Below are positions 8,594-17,828 of a stretch of DNA of 64,000 nucleotides, in pieces. The notes under the pieces were generated by a model. The model was given only the letters and a program-made list of their open reading frames with translations, ran no database searches and was not told the DNA's origin. The stretch spans positions 186,001-250,000 of the forward strand of contig OY763414.1 of the NCBI GenBank assembly GCA_963667435.1. The letters are read 5' to 3'. The translations under genes were made by a program, and so were the position numbers. The stretch is from Marispirochaeta sp963667435. Lineage in GTDB: Bacteria; Spirochaetota; Spirochaetia; JC444; Marispirochaetaceae. Each line of letters starts with the position of its first letter. The stretch's first letter is position 1.

Positions 8594-9173
8594 TGTTGGA
8601 CTCCAGTGTTGAATTAACCATATCTATAAAATAGCGGTGTATATTCAGATTTTCAGTTAATTCCGGGTGAAAAGAGGCCGCCAGGTAGTTTTTTTGCCGA
8701 ATCAGCACCGGAAAATCTTCAAAACTGGCAAGAATTTCAACTTCCTGTCCAGTCCGGCTAATACGTGGAGCACGGATGAAAACCCCCTGAACAGTTCCGA
8801 GGGAAGCGATGCCGGTGTTTATTTCAGCTTCAAAACTGTCAATCTGTCTTCCATAGGCATTTCTCTCAATGCTTATATCCATAAGATTTAGAGAAAACTG
8901 ATCCCTTCCTATGATCTCTTTTGCCATCATGATCATTCCGGCACAGGTCCCAAAGACAGGCAGGGTGGTTTTTCTCTTTATGAATGTTTCTGTGAGGCCG
9001 AAATCAACGAATAGTTTGCCTATGGTTGTGCTTTCACCACCGGGGATTATCAATCCATCGGCAGATTCCAGATCAGCCGGGGTCCGGACATACAGAGGGT
9101 CCAGACCCAGCTTCTGAATATGTTCTCCATGTTTACTAAAATCACCCTGGAGAGCGAGAATTCCGATTTTCAT
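8586..9173 (-). CDS. pdxT: Pyridoxal 5'-phosphate synthase, glutaminase subunit PdxT
   Basis: 195 aa. Class I-type glutaminase that releases ammonia from glutamine for PdxS in the DXP-independent vitamin B6 pathway. Opens MKIGILALQGDFSKH; the oxyanion motif IIPGGESTTIGKL (~45-57), the nucleophile Cys in PVFGTCAGM (~77) and the His-Glu pair in ASFHPELTE (~170) are all present, so it should be active. Lies 21 bp downstream of pdxS. Confidence 0.95.
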   Translation of the reverse strand: MKIGILALQGDFSKHGEHIQKLGLDPLYVRTPADLESADGLIIPGGESTTIGKLFVDFGLTETFIKRKTTLPVFGTCAGMIMMAKEIIGRDQFSLNLMDISIERNAYGRQIDSFEAEINTGIASLGTVQGVFIRAPRISRTGQEVEILASFEDFPVLIRQKNYLAASFHPELTENLNIHRYFIDMVNSTLESNNA

Positions 9174-9194
9174 AAAGTCAGTCCCGAAGGATTC

Positions 9195-10100
9195 CTACCA
9201 GCCTCTTCCGGCAATACGCTGATCCTCGGGAAGCTGATCCATGCCGATACCGGTCATGGGTTCACCCAGGTCGTAGCTGATTTCTGCCAGTTTTGCCGCA
9301 TCCTGGTAGTAGGTTACTGCCTCAACAATAGCTTTCGCCCGTTTGGCAGGATTACCGGATTTAAATATCCCGGAACCCACAAAAACTGATTCTGCGCCAA
9401 GATGCATCATAAGTGCAGCATCTGCGGGAGTGGCAACGCCGCCGGCAGAGAAATTGGGAACAGGTAACTTACCGGTCTCCGCAATTTCAAGAATGAGGTC
9501 GTAAGGGGCTCCCAGGTTTTTCGCTTCTGTCATGAGCTCTTCCCGGGGTAGTATGGTAAGACGGCGTATTCCGTCCTGCAGGGTCCTCATATGACGTACA
9601 GCTTCGACTACGTCTCCTGTCCCGGCTTCGCCTTTTGTTCTGATCATGGCGGCACCTTCTCCGATACGACGCAGGGCTTCACCGATGTCACGGCAGCCGC
9701 AAACAAAGGGTACTTTATAAGGGTGTTTGTCCACGTGATAGGCTTCATCTGCCGGAGTAAGGACTTCGCTCTCATCGATAAAGTCAACTCCCAGAGCTTC
9801 AAGAATTCTTGCTTCCATAAAGTGGCCGATGCGGCATTTCGCCATAACGGGAATGGAAACCGCTTCCTGTATTCCTTTTATCATCTTGGGATCCGACATG
9901 CGTGCCACGCCGCCGGTAACCCGAATATCAGCAGGAACTCTTTCGAGAGCCATAACTGCCGCTGCACCGGCATCCTCCGCGATTTTTGCATGCTCGGGGG
10001 TAACCACATCCATGATAACGCCGCCTTTAAGCATTTCCGCGAGGCCTACTTTGTTTCTCCATGTTGCATGCTGTCTGCTTGACCAGTTCTGTTCAGACAT
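9195..10100 (-). CDS. pdxS: Pyridoxal 5'-phosphate synthase, lyase subunit PdxS
   Basis: 301 aa. TIM-barrel enzyme that builds PLP from ribose 5-phosphate, glyceraldehyde 3-phosphate and ammonia. Both catalytic lysines are visible: VMAKCRIGHF (~81) and MIRTKGEAGTGD (~149). DIRVTGGVARMSDP and LGAESVFVGSGIFKS (phosphate site) are canonical. It is promoter-proximal in the pdxS-pdxT-unknown operon and divergent from a PLP-binding YggS homologue, giving a compact B6 locus. Confidence 0.97.
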   Translation of the reverse strand: MSEQNWSSRQHATWRNKVGLAEMLKGGVIMDVVTPEHAKIAEDAGAAAVMALERVPADIRVTGGVARMSDPKMIKGIQEAVSIPVMAKCRIGHFMEARILEALGVDFIDESEVLTPADEAYHVDKHPYKVPFVCGCRDIGEALRRIGEGAAMIRTKGEAGTGDVVEAVRHMRTLQDGIRRLTILPREELMTEAKNLGAPYDLILEIAETGKLPVPNFSAGGVATPADAALMMHLGAESVFVGSGIFKSGNPAKRAKAIVEAVTYYQDAAKLAEISYDLGEPMTGIGMDQLPEDQRIAGRGW

Positions 10101-10252
10101 TCCGAATCTTCCTTTTCTATTGGTATCAGCTGTCGCTGTATTTTGTTGATTCTTTACGTGAGTACTAGGTCAAAATAGGTTAGAAGGAGGTAAAAGTCAA
10201 GAAGCGGCATGGGGGACTTTTCCTATGGTCTCCATGCTGGTAAAATCTTCCT

Positions 10253-10936
10253 GTGATTAAAGAGAATCTTGAACAGATTAAAGAAAATATTGTTGCAGCC
10301 GCGAAACGGTCCGGGCGAGATCCTTCAGATATCCGGCTGATGGCTGTTTCAAAAACACAGCCGGTTGAGGCAATTCAGGTTGTTTATGAACTTGGAATTC
10401 GTCTGTTTGGTGAAAACCGTGTGGCCGAGGCTGCGGAAAAATTCAGCGGCCGGTTTTCAGGTGCAGAACTTCACCTAATTGGACATATACAGCGCAATAA
10501 AGCACGTCAGGCGGTGCAGACTGCTGTGTGCATTCAGTCGATGGATTCTATGCGTACACTGGAAGCAATTGAAAGACACGCCATGGAACAGGATCGAAAT
10601 GTAGATATTCTTATTGAGATTCATACCAGTGGCGAAGCCTCCAAACAGGGAATACGGGAAAAGGATGATGTCTTTAGCATTATTGAGCGGGTGTGCTCTT
10701 CTGACTGTTTAAGCATGAAAGGGCTTATGACAATGGCGCCATTTACCGCAGAGGAGGGGCCTGTCCGTGCATCCTTCTCCTCCCTGTATAAGCTCAAGGA
10801 GCAGTGTATTACCCGTTTCGGGAGAGACTCGTTTGAGGTTCTTTCCATGGGCATGAGCGGAGACTACGAAATTGCTGTGGAAGAGGGATCCACTCTTTTA
10901 CGGATAGGCACTGCATTATTCGGAGTACGTCACTGA
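10253..10936 (+). CDS. YggS-family PLP-binding protein (PLP homeostasis)
   Basis: 227 aa from GTG. Alanine-racemase-like barrel of the YggS/PROSC family, which carries PLP without a known reaction and buffers free PLP. The PLP lysine is in IRLMAVSKTQPVEAI (~33); FGENRVAEAAEKF, LHLIGHIQRNKARQAV and the phosphate site LSMGMSGDYEIAVEEGSTLL are diagnostic. Transcribed divergently from pdxS and followed by a membrane protein whose start overlaps its stop. Confidence 0.93.
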   Translation: MIKENLEQIKENIVAAAKRSGRDPSDIRLMAVSKTQPVEAIQVVYELGIRLFGENRVAEAAEKFSGRFSGAELHLIGHIQRNKARQAVQTAVCIQSMDSMRTLEAIERHAMEQDRNVDILIEIHTSGEASKQGIREKDDVFSIIERVCSSDCLSMKGLMTMAPFTAEEGPVRASFSSLYKLKEQCITRFGRDSFEVLSMGMSGDYEIAVEEGSTLLRIGTALFGVRH

Positions 10937-11346
10937 TGAACCCGGTATTCCGGATTATTTCTCTGCAGCTTCTGTTTACAGGTGCCGTCATGTTTTTTGC
11001 ACAGCCACTGCAAGGGGAGGATTTTATCCTTCAGCAAACACTTACCACCGGGGTGGATCTGTTGGCTGTTGATTCCCCGGAGGAATACAGGGCAGATGAA
11101 TTTGGTCAAGGGCTGCGCTCATTACGACGGGGAGAAATTATTTTTTTCGGTTCCGTACCGATAACCTTCATTCTCTCGGGAATGGGCTGGCAATTGAGCC
11201 AGGCTGTAGCCGGCGATGGCTATCCTTTTTCCGACAGACAGCATACCATGAATATCCTTCTTACAGCCGGAGGGCTTTCCCTGACAATTGCAATGATTGA
11301 TTTTATCCTCGGAGTTGGTGAAAAGCCGACGCCCCGAAGCAGGTAG
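10936..11346 (+). CDS. Small membrane protein of unknown function
   Basis: 136 aa. N-terminal hydrophobic signal/anchor (RIISLQLLFTGAVMFFAQPL), then a soluble stretch, then two more hydrophobic segments (IIFFGSVPITFILSGMGW and MNILLTAGGLSLTIAMIDFI). It overlaps the yggS stop (ATGA-type junction) and ends 10 bp before the pseudouridine synthase, so it lies mid-operon. I recognise no family. Confidence 0.65.
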   Translation: MNPVFRIISLQLLFTGAVMFFAQPLQGEDFILQQTLTTGVDLLAVDSPEEYRADEFGQGLRSLRRGEIIFFGSVPITFILSGMGWQLSQAVAGDGYPFSDRQHTMNILLTAGGLSLTIAMIDFILGVGEKPTPRSR

Positions 11347-11356
11347 ATCTTTGCCT

Positions 11357-12277
11357 ATGGAACTGCATTTTGACTTTTGTATTGCCTCCCGGTTCAAGCG
11401 ATCCCTGCGGGTCGACCAGTATATAAGCGATATGGCTGAGATTGTGAGCCGCAATCAGCTGAAGCAGCGTCTTGTAGAAATCCGGGTTAACGAAAACCCG
11501 GCTAAACTTTCAAGAAAAGTTTCTGCAGGCGATCGTATAGAGATCACCCTTGCACTGCCTCCGTCTCCCTCGCTTGAGCCCGAAGAGATCGATCTGGATA
11601 TTGTTTATGAAGATAGGAACGTTATTGTTATAAATAAACCTCAGGGAATGGTTGTTCACCCTGCACCTGGAAATTATACGGGAACTCTGGTGCACGGACT
11701 TCTCCATTACCGGGATATTGAGGCAGAAGAAAATGATTTCAGGCCCGGAATTGTTCACCGACTTGATAAAGACACAAGCGGTATACTTATAACTGCAAAA
11801 AACGAGGTTGCACATAAGTTTCTGAGCGACCAGTTTGCAGAAAAAACCACTCGAAAAACCTATTTCGCTCTCTGTCGGGGCTGGGTTGCGGCGGATTTCG
11901 GGCATATTGAAGGTCAGTTCGGAAGGTCCCCGAGGAATCGTCAGCGGTTTACTGTTCTTGAGCAGGGAGGGAAGTATGCCTCCACCAGATACAAGGTTAT
12001 TTGTCGCTGGAAAGATACATCATTTGTAGCTTTGTATCCCGAAACCGGGAGGACCCACCAGCTGAGGGTTCATATGCGGCATATAGGGCATCCCATCCTT
12101 GGCGATGTTCTTTACGGTGCCGGAGAGAAGGACGGTTGTTCTTTAATGCTCCATGCCTTTGAGTTGAGGATTCAGCTTCCCGGAAATTCGGAGAAAAGCA
12201 CATTTCGTGCTTTCCTCGACCGGCGTTTTGCCAGGCTTATCAGAGATCTGAAAAAAGATTCCGTGAAGGATATTTGA
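11357..12277 (+). CDS. RluD-family 23S rRNA pseudouridine synthase
   Basis: 306 aa. An N-terminal S4-like RNA-binding region (RSLRVDQYISDMAEIVSRNQ ... RVNENPAKLSRKVSAGDRI) is followed by the synthase core with the catalytic Asp in GIVHRLDKDTSGILITAK (~residue 140), KPQGMVVHPAPGN before it, and ETGRTHQLRVHMRHIGHPIL after it. This is RluA/RluC/RluD class; the exact target uridines cannot be told. A longer frame from 11297 overlaps the previous gene, so ATG 11357 was chosen. Confidence 0.9.
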   Translation: MELHFDFCIASRFKRSLRVDQYISDMAEIVSRNQLKQRLVEIRVNENPAKLSRKVSAGDRIEITLALPPSPSLEPEEIDLDIVYEDRNVIVINKPQGMVVHPAPGNYTGTLVHGLLHYRDIEAEENDFRPGIVHRLDKDTSGILITAKNEVAHKFLSDQFAEKTTRKTYFALCRGWVAADFGHIEGQFGRSPRNRQRFTVLEQGGKYASTRYKVICRWKDTSFVALYPETGRTHQLRVHMRHIGHPILGDVLYGAGEKDGCSLMLHAFELRIQLPGNSEKSTFRAFLDRRFARLIRDLKKDSVKDI

Positions 12278-12281
12278 AAAA

Positions 12282-12839
12282 CTAAAGAAGAAAGGGATTA
12301 AAACGACTTTCCATTTCTATGGTGCTTGGAGGACCGTGTCCGGGATAGATGGAACCGGTTACCCGGGACAGAAGCTTCTCCTTGAGACCATTAATAAGCA
12401 ATGCTTTTGCGTACCTGTTGGGCGTGGAGCCTATGCTTCCGGCAAACAGTACATCTCCGGTAAAAAAACAGGTTCCTATACGGTAAACCATGGAGTCACT
12501 GGAGTGTCCGGGAATTTCGATACATTCCACCTCTATGCCATTCAGATCCACGGTATCTCCGTCTTGTACAAAGTTTGATTCCTGATCCAGCAGCCGGTAT
12601 GCACTTCCGTAAACAGATGCATTGTAGATCTTCAGCAGGGTCTTCCCGCCTCCGGTATGGGTTTCGTGCTTGTGAGTTATCAGAATGTGACGGACGCAGT
12701 ATTTGTTGCTTTCAATCATGCGCAGTAGAGGTGTATCCATTATGCCTGGATCAATTATGATAGCCTCACCTCCGCCGGCGGGACCGATGAGGTAGGTATT
12801 GGAGAATCCAAGGAATGAAAAATGGGTAAAAACCTTCAT
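12282..12839 (-). CDS. Metallo-beta-lactamase-fold hydrolase
   Basis: 185 aa. Glyoxalase-II-like metal hydrolase: a metal-ligand pattern THKHETHTGG (~57-66; the usual HxHxDH is changed to HKHETH, Asp replaced by Thr), IPGHSSDSMVYRIG, CFFTGDVLFAGSIG and a C-terminal YPGHGPP. The loss of the ligand Asp may change metal content or activity. It ends 5 bp from the convergent pseudouridine synthase and is preceded by the pentapeptide gene 3 bp away, so those two are likely co-transcribed. Confidence 0.8.
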   Translation of the reverse strand: MKVFTHFSFLGFSNTYLIGPAGGGEAIIIDPGIMDTPLLRMIESNKYCVRHILITHKHETHTGGGKTLLKIYNASVYGSAYRLLDQESNFVQDGDTVDLNGIEVECIEIPGHSSDSMVYRIGTCFFTGDVLFAGSIGSTPNRYAKALLINGLKEKLLSRVTGSIYPGHGPPSTIEMESRFNPFLL

Positions 12840-12842
12840 CTT

Positions 12843-13436
12843 CTATAGATCTGCGGCAAATACCGCCTCCTCATAGTTTGAGTACTTGAAATTTACATTT
12901 TCCCGGGTGGAACGTACATAGTTCACCTTTTTCAGATTGCAGTCGATAAAACGGACATTTGTCAGACTGGCCATGACAAAGGTGGAATAATAGAGGTCGG
13001 AATCGCTGAAATTAAGATCAATACCGGTGATTCCGTTGAAATTTGAATGCAGAATATCGGACCCGGAGAAATCACAGTTTATGAAGGTTGCTCCTGCAAA
13101 CACCGTGTAGCGAATTTCACATCCTGCAAAGCGGCATTGTTCAAATCTTGTATTTTGAAAAAACCCGCCTTGAAGAATACTTTTCTCAAAACCGCAGTTG
13201 TTGAAAAAGGAATAATCAAAACGGCAATCCCTTACGCTGTGACCCTGAAGGTTGATATTTTTAAAGTTTATGTTAATCAGAGAAAGATCGTTGTGGTCGG
13301 TGAAACTTGAAAGCTGCTCCCTTACTTTCTCAAAGTGGGCATGCTTGTCATCTATATGTTCTGCACAGTAATCGGAAAAACTGAGGGATAATGAAGTACA
13401 ACCCTTGGCGGCACAGATCTTTTTCTCCGTATCCAT
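12843..13436 (-). CDS. Pentapeptide-repeat protein
   Basis: 197 aa. An N-terminal Cys-containing stretch (KKICAAKGCTSLSLSFSDYC, CxxxxC...C, possibly metal binding) precedes a long run of A(D/N)LxX-type five-residue repeats, e.g. CRFDYSFFNNCGFEKSILQG and ATFINCDFSGSDILHSNFNG, from ~55 to 190. Such repeats fold as a right-handed quadrilateral beta helix. Functions vary; no gyrase-protection feature can be assigned. Co-oriented with the MBL hydrolase. Confidence 0.85.
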   Translation of the reverse strand: MDTEKKICAAKGCTSLSLSFSDYCAEHIDDKHAHFEKVREQLSSFTDHNDLSLININFKNINLQGHSVRDCRFDYSFFNNCGFEKSILQGGFFQNTRFEQCRFAGCEIRYTVFAGATFINCDFSGSDILHSNFNGITGIDLNFSDSDLYYSTFVMASLTNVRFIDCNLKKVNYVRSTRENVNFKYSNYEEAVFAADL

Positions 13437-13502
13437 AAAATCAGCTTATTGTATTTGAAGCATCTGCACAAGAATAGAAACTCAAATTCAGCTGATATCA
13501 GC

Positions 13503-13531
13503 TTGAATCTGAGGGGTAATTCATATACTAT
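13503..13531 (+). promoter_or_regulatory. Promoter for the bpuR-like gene
   Basis: TTGAAT (13503-13508), 17-bp spacer, TACTAT (13526-13531). The start codon of the PUR-domain gene is about 50 nt downstream, with GGAAGG as ribosome-binding site. Confidence 0.5.
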
Positions 13532-13583
13532 TTTTTCTATTCTGGTAACCCGCCATTGAGGGGATTTTTTAAGGAAGGGATGT

Positions 13584-13877
13584 ATGGGAATTCGCGGGGA
13601 AGTCTTTTCGTCAAAGACATCAGTTGGTAAGAGAACATATTTTTTTAATGTCAAAGAGAACCGTCATGGTGACCTTTTTTTAAATATCGTAGAAAGCAAG
13701 AAGAACGAAGGCACAGGATTTGAACGTCATTCTGTAATTGTATTCAGTGAAGATCTGGAAGATTTCGTGAATGAATTCCATAAAGCAGTCGGATTTATGC
13801 AGGATAAAAAGAAAGGGCCTGCCACTGTCAAGGTAACCAGTAAAAATAAAAAGCAGAATAACGGTGGGGAAAAGTAA
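13584..13877 (+). CDS. BpuR-like PUR-domain DNA/RNA-binding protein (DUF3276)
   Basis: 97 aa. MGIRGEVFSSK, KRTYFFNVKENRHGDLFLNI, VESKKN and ERHSVIVFSEDLEDFVNEF follow the Borrelia BpuR pattern over the whole PUR domain. The remainder is a basic lysine-rich tail. BpuR binds DNA and RNA and acts as a co-regulator of gene expression and translation in Borrelia; in this organism the role is inferred. It converges with rnhB with zero spacing (stop 13877, rnhB end 13878). Confidence 0.85.
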   Translation: MGIRGEVFSSKTSVGKRTYFFNVKENRHGDLFLNIVESKKNEGTGFERHSVIVFSEDLEDFVNEFHKAVGFMQDKKKGPATVKVTSKNKKQNNGGEK

Positions 13878-14435
13878 TCATACCCGGACTCTGAAACTCA
13901 TCCGTTGAATCGGGCTTGGGCCGTATTTGATACAGGCTTCCCGGTGACTTCTGGTTGGATACCCTTTGTGTTTGTCATAGCCGTAAAGCGGTTCAAACCA
14001 TGAGTAGCGGACCATCCAGCGGTCGCGCACAACTTTTGCGGCAATTGATGCTGCCATGACTTCCGGAACAGATGCATCGGCTTTAACCTTTGCCTCTGCC
14101 GGAATGGGCAGTTCCGGTATGTAAAGACCGTCAATAACCGCCGTCTCAGCTGTTGCTCCCATTTCTGTATACGCCCGTGACATGGCTTTCAGGGTTGCAT
14201 TGTGGATGTTCAGACAGTCTATCTCATTCGGCCAGGACCAGCCGATGCCTATGGGTATTTCCATTGCAAGCATTCGGGCGAAAATTCTTTCCCGGGCATT
14301 CAGGGTCAGCTTTTTTGAATCGTTCAGCAGGTCAATCGGGAAATCTGCAGGAAGAATAACAGCAGCGGCAGTTACAGGACCGGCGATAGGTCCACGGCCT
14401 GCCTCGTCTATACCGCAAAGAAGTGCCATGGGCAC
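13878..14435 (-). CDS. rnhB: Ribonuclease HII
   Basis: 185 aa. Cuts the RNA strand of RNA-DNA hybrids, including single ribonucleotides. Active-site motifs: CGIDEAGRGPIAGPV (D, E at ~9-10), VIDGL (~100), and KADASVPEVMAASIAAKVVRD (D and the AASIxAK motif), then YDKHKGYPTRSH near the C-terminus. All metal ligands are present. Start either MPMALL at 14435 or MALL at 14429. Confidence 0.95.
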   Translation of the reverse strand: MPMALLCGIDEAGRGPIAGPVTAAAVILPADFPIDLLNDSKKLTLNARERIFARMLAMEIPIGIGWSWPNEIDCLNIHNATLKAMSRAYTEMGATAETAVIDGLYIPELPIPAEAKVKADASVPEVMAASIAAKVVRDRWMVRYSWFEPLYGYDKHKGYPTRSHREACIKYGPSPIQRMSFRVRV

Positions 14436-14588
14436 CAGCGTACACCCTCACCGCGGGTTTTGTATACTGTAATGCCGATCAGCTTTTATCATGCTTAACT
14501 TGACGATTGAGAGTAGCTAGTGTTAGATAGAGTACAGGCAGAATAAATGTTGAAACAAACCAAACCATCAGAAACAGGAACGGCGTAG

Positions 14589-17456
14589 GTGTTCTTAAAA
14601 AATATTGAAATTTTCGGCTTTAAATCTTTTGCAGACAGGGTGAAAATCGACTTTTCTCCGGGTATTTCTGCACTTCTGGGCCCAAATGGCTGTGGAAAAA
14701 GCAATATCGTTGACTCCATCAAGTGGGTTTTGGGAGAGCAGTCTTCCCGGACCTTGCGTGCCGACCGTATGGAAGATGTTATTTTTAACGGCACAGAACA
14801 GCGTAAAGCCCTTAATGTTGCGGAAGTAACACTTACTTTGAGCAATGACGAAGGACTGCTGCCGATGGATATGCCGGAAATTGCTATAAAACGGCGTCTG
14901 TATCGTTCCGGGGAAAGTGAATACTTTGTGAACAACACGCCGGTGAAACTCCGGGAACTTCGGGAACTTTTTTTTGATACCGGTGTTGGAAAATCCGCCT
15001 ATTCCATAATGGAGCAGGGTAAGATCGACCAGATACTCTCAAATAAACCGGAAGAACGCCGCTATATATTTGAAGAGGCGGCGGGAATAACAAAATATAA
15101 GGTTAAAGGTGCTGAAGCAGAAAGAAAGCTCACGCGTACTGAAGAAAACATGCGTCAGGTTGAGAGCATTCTCAGTGAGGTAAAGCGGTCGTATGACTCT
15201 TTGAAAAAGCAGGCTGAGAAAACTGAACTTTACCGTGGCTACCGGGAAAACATCTTTGATCTTGAACTGAAGATTCAACTTCTTAAACTTAAGGGCTTTC
15301 TTGAAGATGAGCATAGCAGAGAACAGCTGTTAGCCGAAAAAAGTGCAGAACGGGACGCCATAAAATCTGAAATAGATGCAATAAACGAGAATCTGGAAGA
15401 GAACCTGGACCAGGTGAACACCATGGAAAGTTCTCTTATTGAAAATCAGAAGAAACTTTATGGTATAGATGTAGAAAAGGGAAACCTGCAGAATCAGCAG
15501 GCAATTATTCAGGAGCGGCGGGGTGAGTTGACTCGTCATCTGGAGTACTGCCGCAACAGACATCAGCAGCTTGAGGAGAGAAAGAGTGAACTTGAAGCTG
15601 CTCTGGTGGAAAAAAAATCCGTCATTGAAGAGCTGAAGAAGCGACGGGAAACCATAAAAAACAATATTTCCGAGTTTGAAGAGCGTGTTACCAGTTCGCA
15701 GGCAACAATTCGAAGTAATGAAGAAGAGATCCGGAATCTGGAGAAGAAAATCAGAGACCTGGATGAGAGTCTCGAAGGCCTGCAGGAACAGCTTCGAGGC
15801 ATAACCGATGATATTGTAAGTCAATTGGACAGCAAGCTTGCCGAGAGCGGTTATTCGAACACTGAAAGAATCCGGGTGGAAAAACAGGTGAAGGAGCGGA
15901 TTGAGAAAATCCGTATCCATGTAAAAGGCCGTCTCGATCTGATAAGCGACCTGGGCTCACTTTCCGAGATTGCAGAGAAAGAGAGGGCGGAACTTCTAAG
16001 AGCCATTCGTGGAGGTCTTGAAGAAGCACTTGAAGATATTTCCGGTCTTGAGGGTGAGTTCGGACAGTATACCAGTACAATCCCGGGATTTCTCGATGAT
16101 TTTCTTGCTCCAGAAGGTACAATGACCCTTAAACGGGACATCGATGACCGGATTGACAAAGCTCGAAAAGAGATTAGCTCTTCCCGTGAGAAGATTGCCG
16201 AACTTCAGCAGGCCAACCGCACGCTGTTCACAAAAATAGAAGAGTATCGGCGTACCCTTGAAGATCTGAGAGTTTCCACGGCTCAGGTTTCTGCTCAGAT
16301 TACTGCTGCGGGAGATGTTCTTGCCCAAACTGAAAAAGAGATTAATGTTTCTGTTTCAGCCATGGAAGAAAACCAGGCGGATTCGGACGAGACCGCTGCA
16401 AAGCTTGCCACCACTGAGAAACGCATCCAGGAACTGCAGAACCGTCATAACACCATTATTGAAGAAGAAAAACTTCTGCGGAAAAACCTGGATGAACTTG
16501 AAAAGGGAATAAGTCTGCGCAACAAGGACGCCCTGAAAAAAGAGAAGAGCCTGAAGGACCGTATGTCCACCCTGGCACAGACTCAATCCATGGTGGAAAA
16601 AGTTCATGTTGAGTTGAGTACGGTAAAGACGGAAATCCGCAATCTTTTTGAAAATTTCAGGGAAAAACATTCCAGGGATCTGAAAGAGTTTGAAGACCGT
16701 ATGTACGAAATCCAGGATGATTTGAAGAACCTGCGGGATGAGTTAAGCGGGAACAGAGAAAACCTGAAAAATCTTGGTCATGTAAACCTTATGGCCGTTG
16801 AGGAGTTCGCCGAAGTTAAGGAACGGTTTGATTTTCTTGAAGGACAGCTTCAGGATCTCAGAAAGGCCCGGGAAGATCTCAACTCAATAACAAAACAGAT
16901 ACGCACAGAATCGTCAGAGCTTTTTCTGTCCACTTATGAAAAAATAAAAAAGAACTTTCATGTTACCTTCCGTAGGCTCTTCGGAGGTGGACGGGCAGAG
17001 CTTAAACTGTCCGACCCCGATCAGGTTCTTGGATCCGGAATCGAAATCTTTGCTCAGCCTCCAGGCAAACGACTTGAGAACATTACTCTTCTCTCTGGAG
17101 GTGAGCGTTCTTTAACTGCCGTAGCACTGCTTTTTGCAACCTATATGGTTCGACCGTCTCCTTTCTGTATTCTTGATGAAATAGATGCTGCCCTGGATGA
17201 AAATAATGTCGGACGTTTTGTCAACATGCTGATGGAGTTTGCAAATTCATCCCAGTTTATTGTAATTACCCACAACAAAAAGACCGTAGCCGGTGCACAG
17301 ACCCTTTTGGGGATAACGATGGAAGAATCGGGTATCTCCAAGATTATTGCTATCCGTGTGGATCGTGGCGGCGGAATTGATCAGACAACAAGAGAGGACG
17401 ATCCGGCTGAACTGGAACTTGGTATGGATGAGGATTTCTCGGAGGAAGAGGAATAG
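14589..17456 (+). CDS. smc: Chromosome segregation ATPase SMC
   Basis: 955 aa from GTG. Condenses and organises the chromosome by DNA loop formation. N-terminal Walker A GPNGCGKS (31-38) with KSFADRVKIDFSPG before it; long coiled coils (~170-400 and ~520-760); the C-terminal ABC signature TLLSGGERSLTAVALLFA (~835) and Walker B FCILDEIDAALDENN (~860). It is shorter than typical bacterial SMC (~1150-1200). The central region (~405-520) shows no canonical Gly-rich hinge (no GVHG-type motif), only a charged helical segment with a loop EFGQYTSTIPGFLDDF. Followed after 3 bp by a small membrane protein, suggesting an operon. Confidence 0.93.
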   Translation: MFLKNIEIFGFKSFADRVKIDFSPGISALLGPNGCGKSNIVDSIKWVLGEQSSRTLRADRMEDVIFNGTEQRKALNVAEVTLTLSNDEGLLPMDMPEIAIKRRLYRSGESEYFVNNTPVKLRELRELFFDTGVGKSAYSIMEQGKIDQILSNKPEERRYIFEEAAGITKYKVKGAEAERKLTRTEENMRQVESILSEVKRSYDSLKKQAEKTELYRGYRENIFDLELKIQLLKLKGFLEDEHSREQLLAEKSAERDAIKSEIDAINENLEENLDQVNTMESSLIENQKKLYGIDVEKGNLQNQQAIIQERRGELTRHLEYCRNRHQQLEERKSELEAALVEKKSVIEELKKRRETIKNNISEFEERVTSSQATIRSNEEEIRNLEKKIRDLDESLEGLQEQLRGITDDIVSQLDSKLAESGYSNTERIRVEKQVKERIEKIRIHVKGRLDLISDLGSLSEIAEKERAELLRAIRGGLEEALEDISGLEGEFGQYTSTIPGFLDDFLAPEGTMTLKRDIDDRIDKARKEISSSREKIAELQQANRTLFTKIEEYRRTLEDLRVSTAQVSAQITAAGDVLAQTEKEINVSVSAMEENQADSDETAAKLATTEKRIQELQNRHNTIIEEEKLLRKNLDELEKGISLRNKDALKKEKSLKDRMSTLAQTQSMVEKVHVELSTVKTEIRNLFENFREKHSRDLKEFEDRMYEIQDDLKNLRDELSGNRENLKNLGHVNLMAVEEFAEVKERFDFLEGQLQDLRKAREDLNSITKQIRTESSELFLSTYEKIKKNFHVTFRRLFGGGRAELKLSDPDQVLGSGIEIFAQPPGKRLENITLLSGGERSLTAVALLFATYMVRPSPFCILDEIDAALDENNVGRFVNMLMEFANSSQFIVITHNKKTVAGAQTLLGITMEESGISKIIAIRVDRGGGIDQTTREDDPAELELGMDEDFSEEEE

Positions 17457-17459
17457 GAG

Positions 17460-17828
17460 ATGTTTGAGAAGATCAGAAATGTAGAACTGGGCAGAGGACT
17501 GCTTGTCTATCTGATCTCTGTTACCGGTATCGCTCTCCTTGCAGTGATACTGCTCCTTTTGTTCTGGAATAAACCTGCTGCTCCCATTGCTGCAGGGACA
17601 CCTAATACTATACTTAAGCAAGAAGATTTTCCCTACAGCAGCATTCGTGTCCCCGAAGATAAACTGCAGCTTGTTCCTTCCGATCCAGTGCTCCTCCGGG
17701 ACCGTCGTTCTTCCTGGACGGACGAAGAAGTCCACCGATACTGGATCCCCCTTGACCCGATAGTTTCCGAACTTCTGCAGAAGGAAAATGAGAAAATCGT
17801 TGAAGACATATTCGCCAATGTCCCCTGA
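17460..17828 (+). CDS. Membrane-anchored protein of unknown function downstream of smc
   Basis: 122 aa. One N-terminal transmembrane helix (GLLVYLISVTGIALLAVILL) and a ~75-residue extracytoplasmic part with PYSSIRVPEDKLQLVPSDPV and EEVHRYWIPLDPIV. No motif recognised. Its position directly after smc and its overlap (11 bp) with the following TPR-like exported protein suggest a shared transcript and envelope role. Confidence 0.65.
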   Translation: MFEKIRNVELGRGLLVYLISVTGIALLAVILLLLFWNKPAAPIAAGTPNTILKQEDFPYSSIRVPEDKLQLVPSDPVLLRDRRSSWTDEEVHRYWIPLDPIVSELLQKENEKIVEDIFANVP

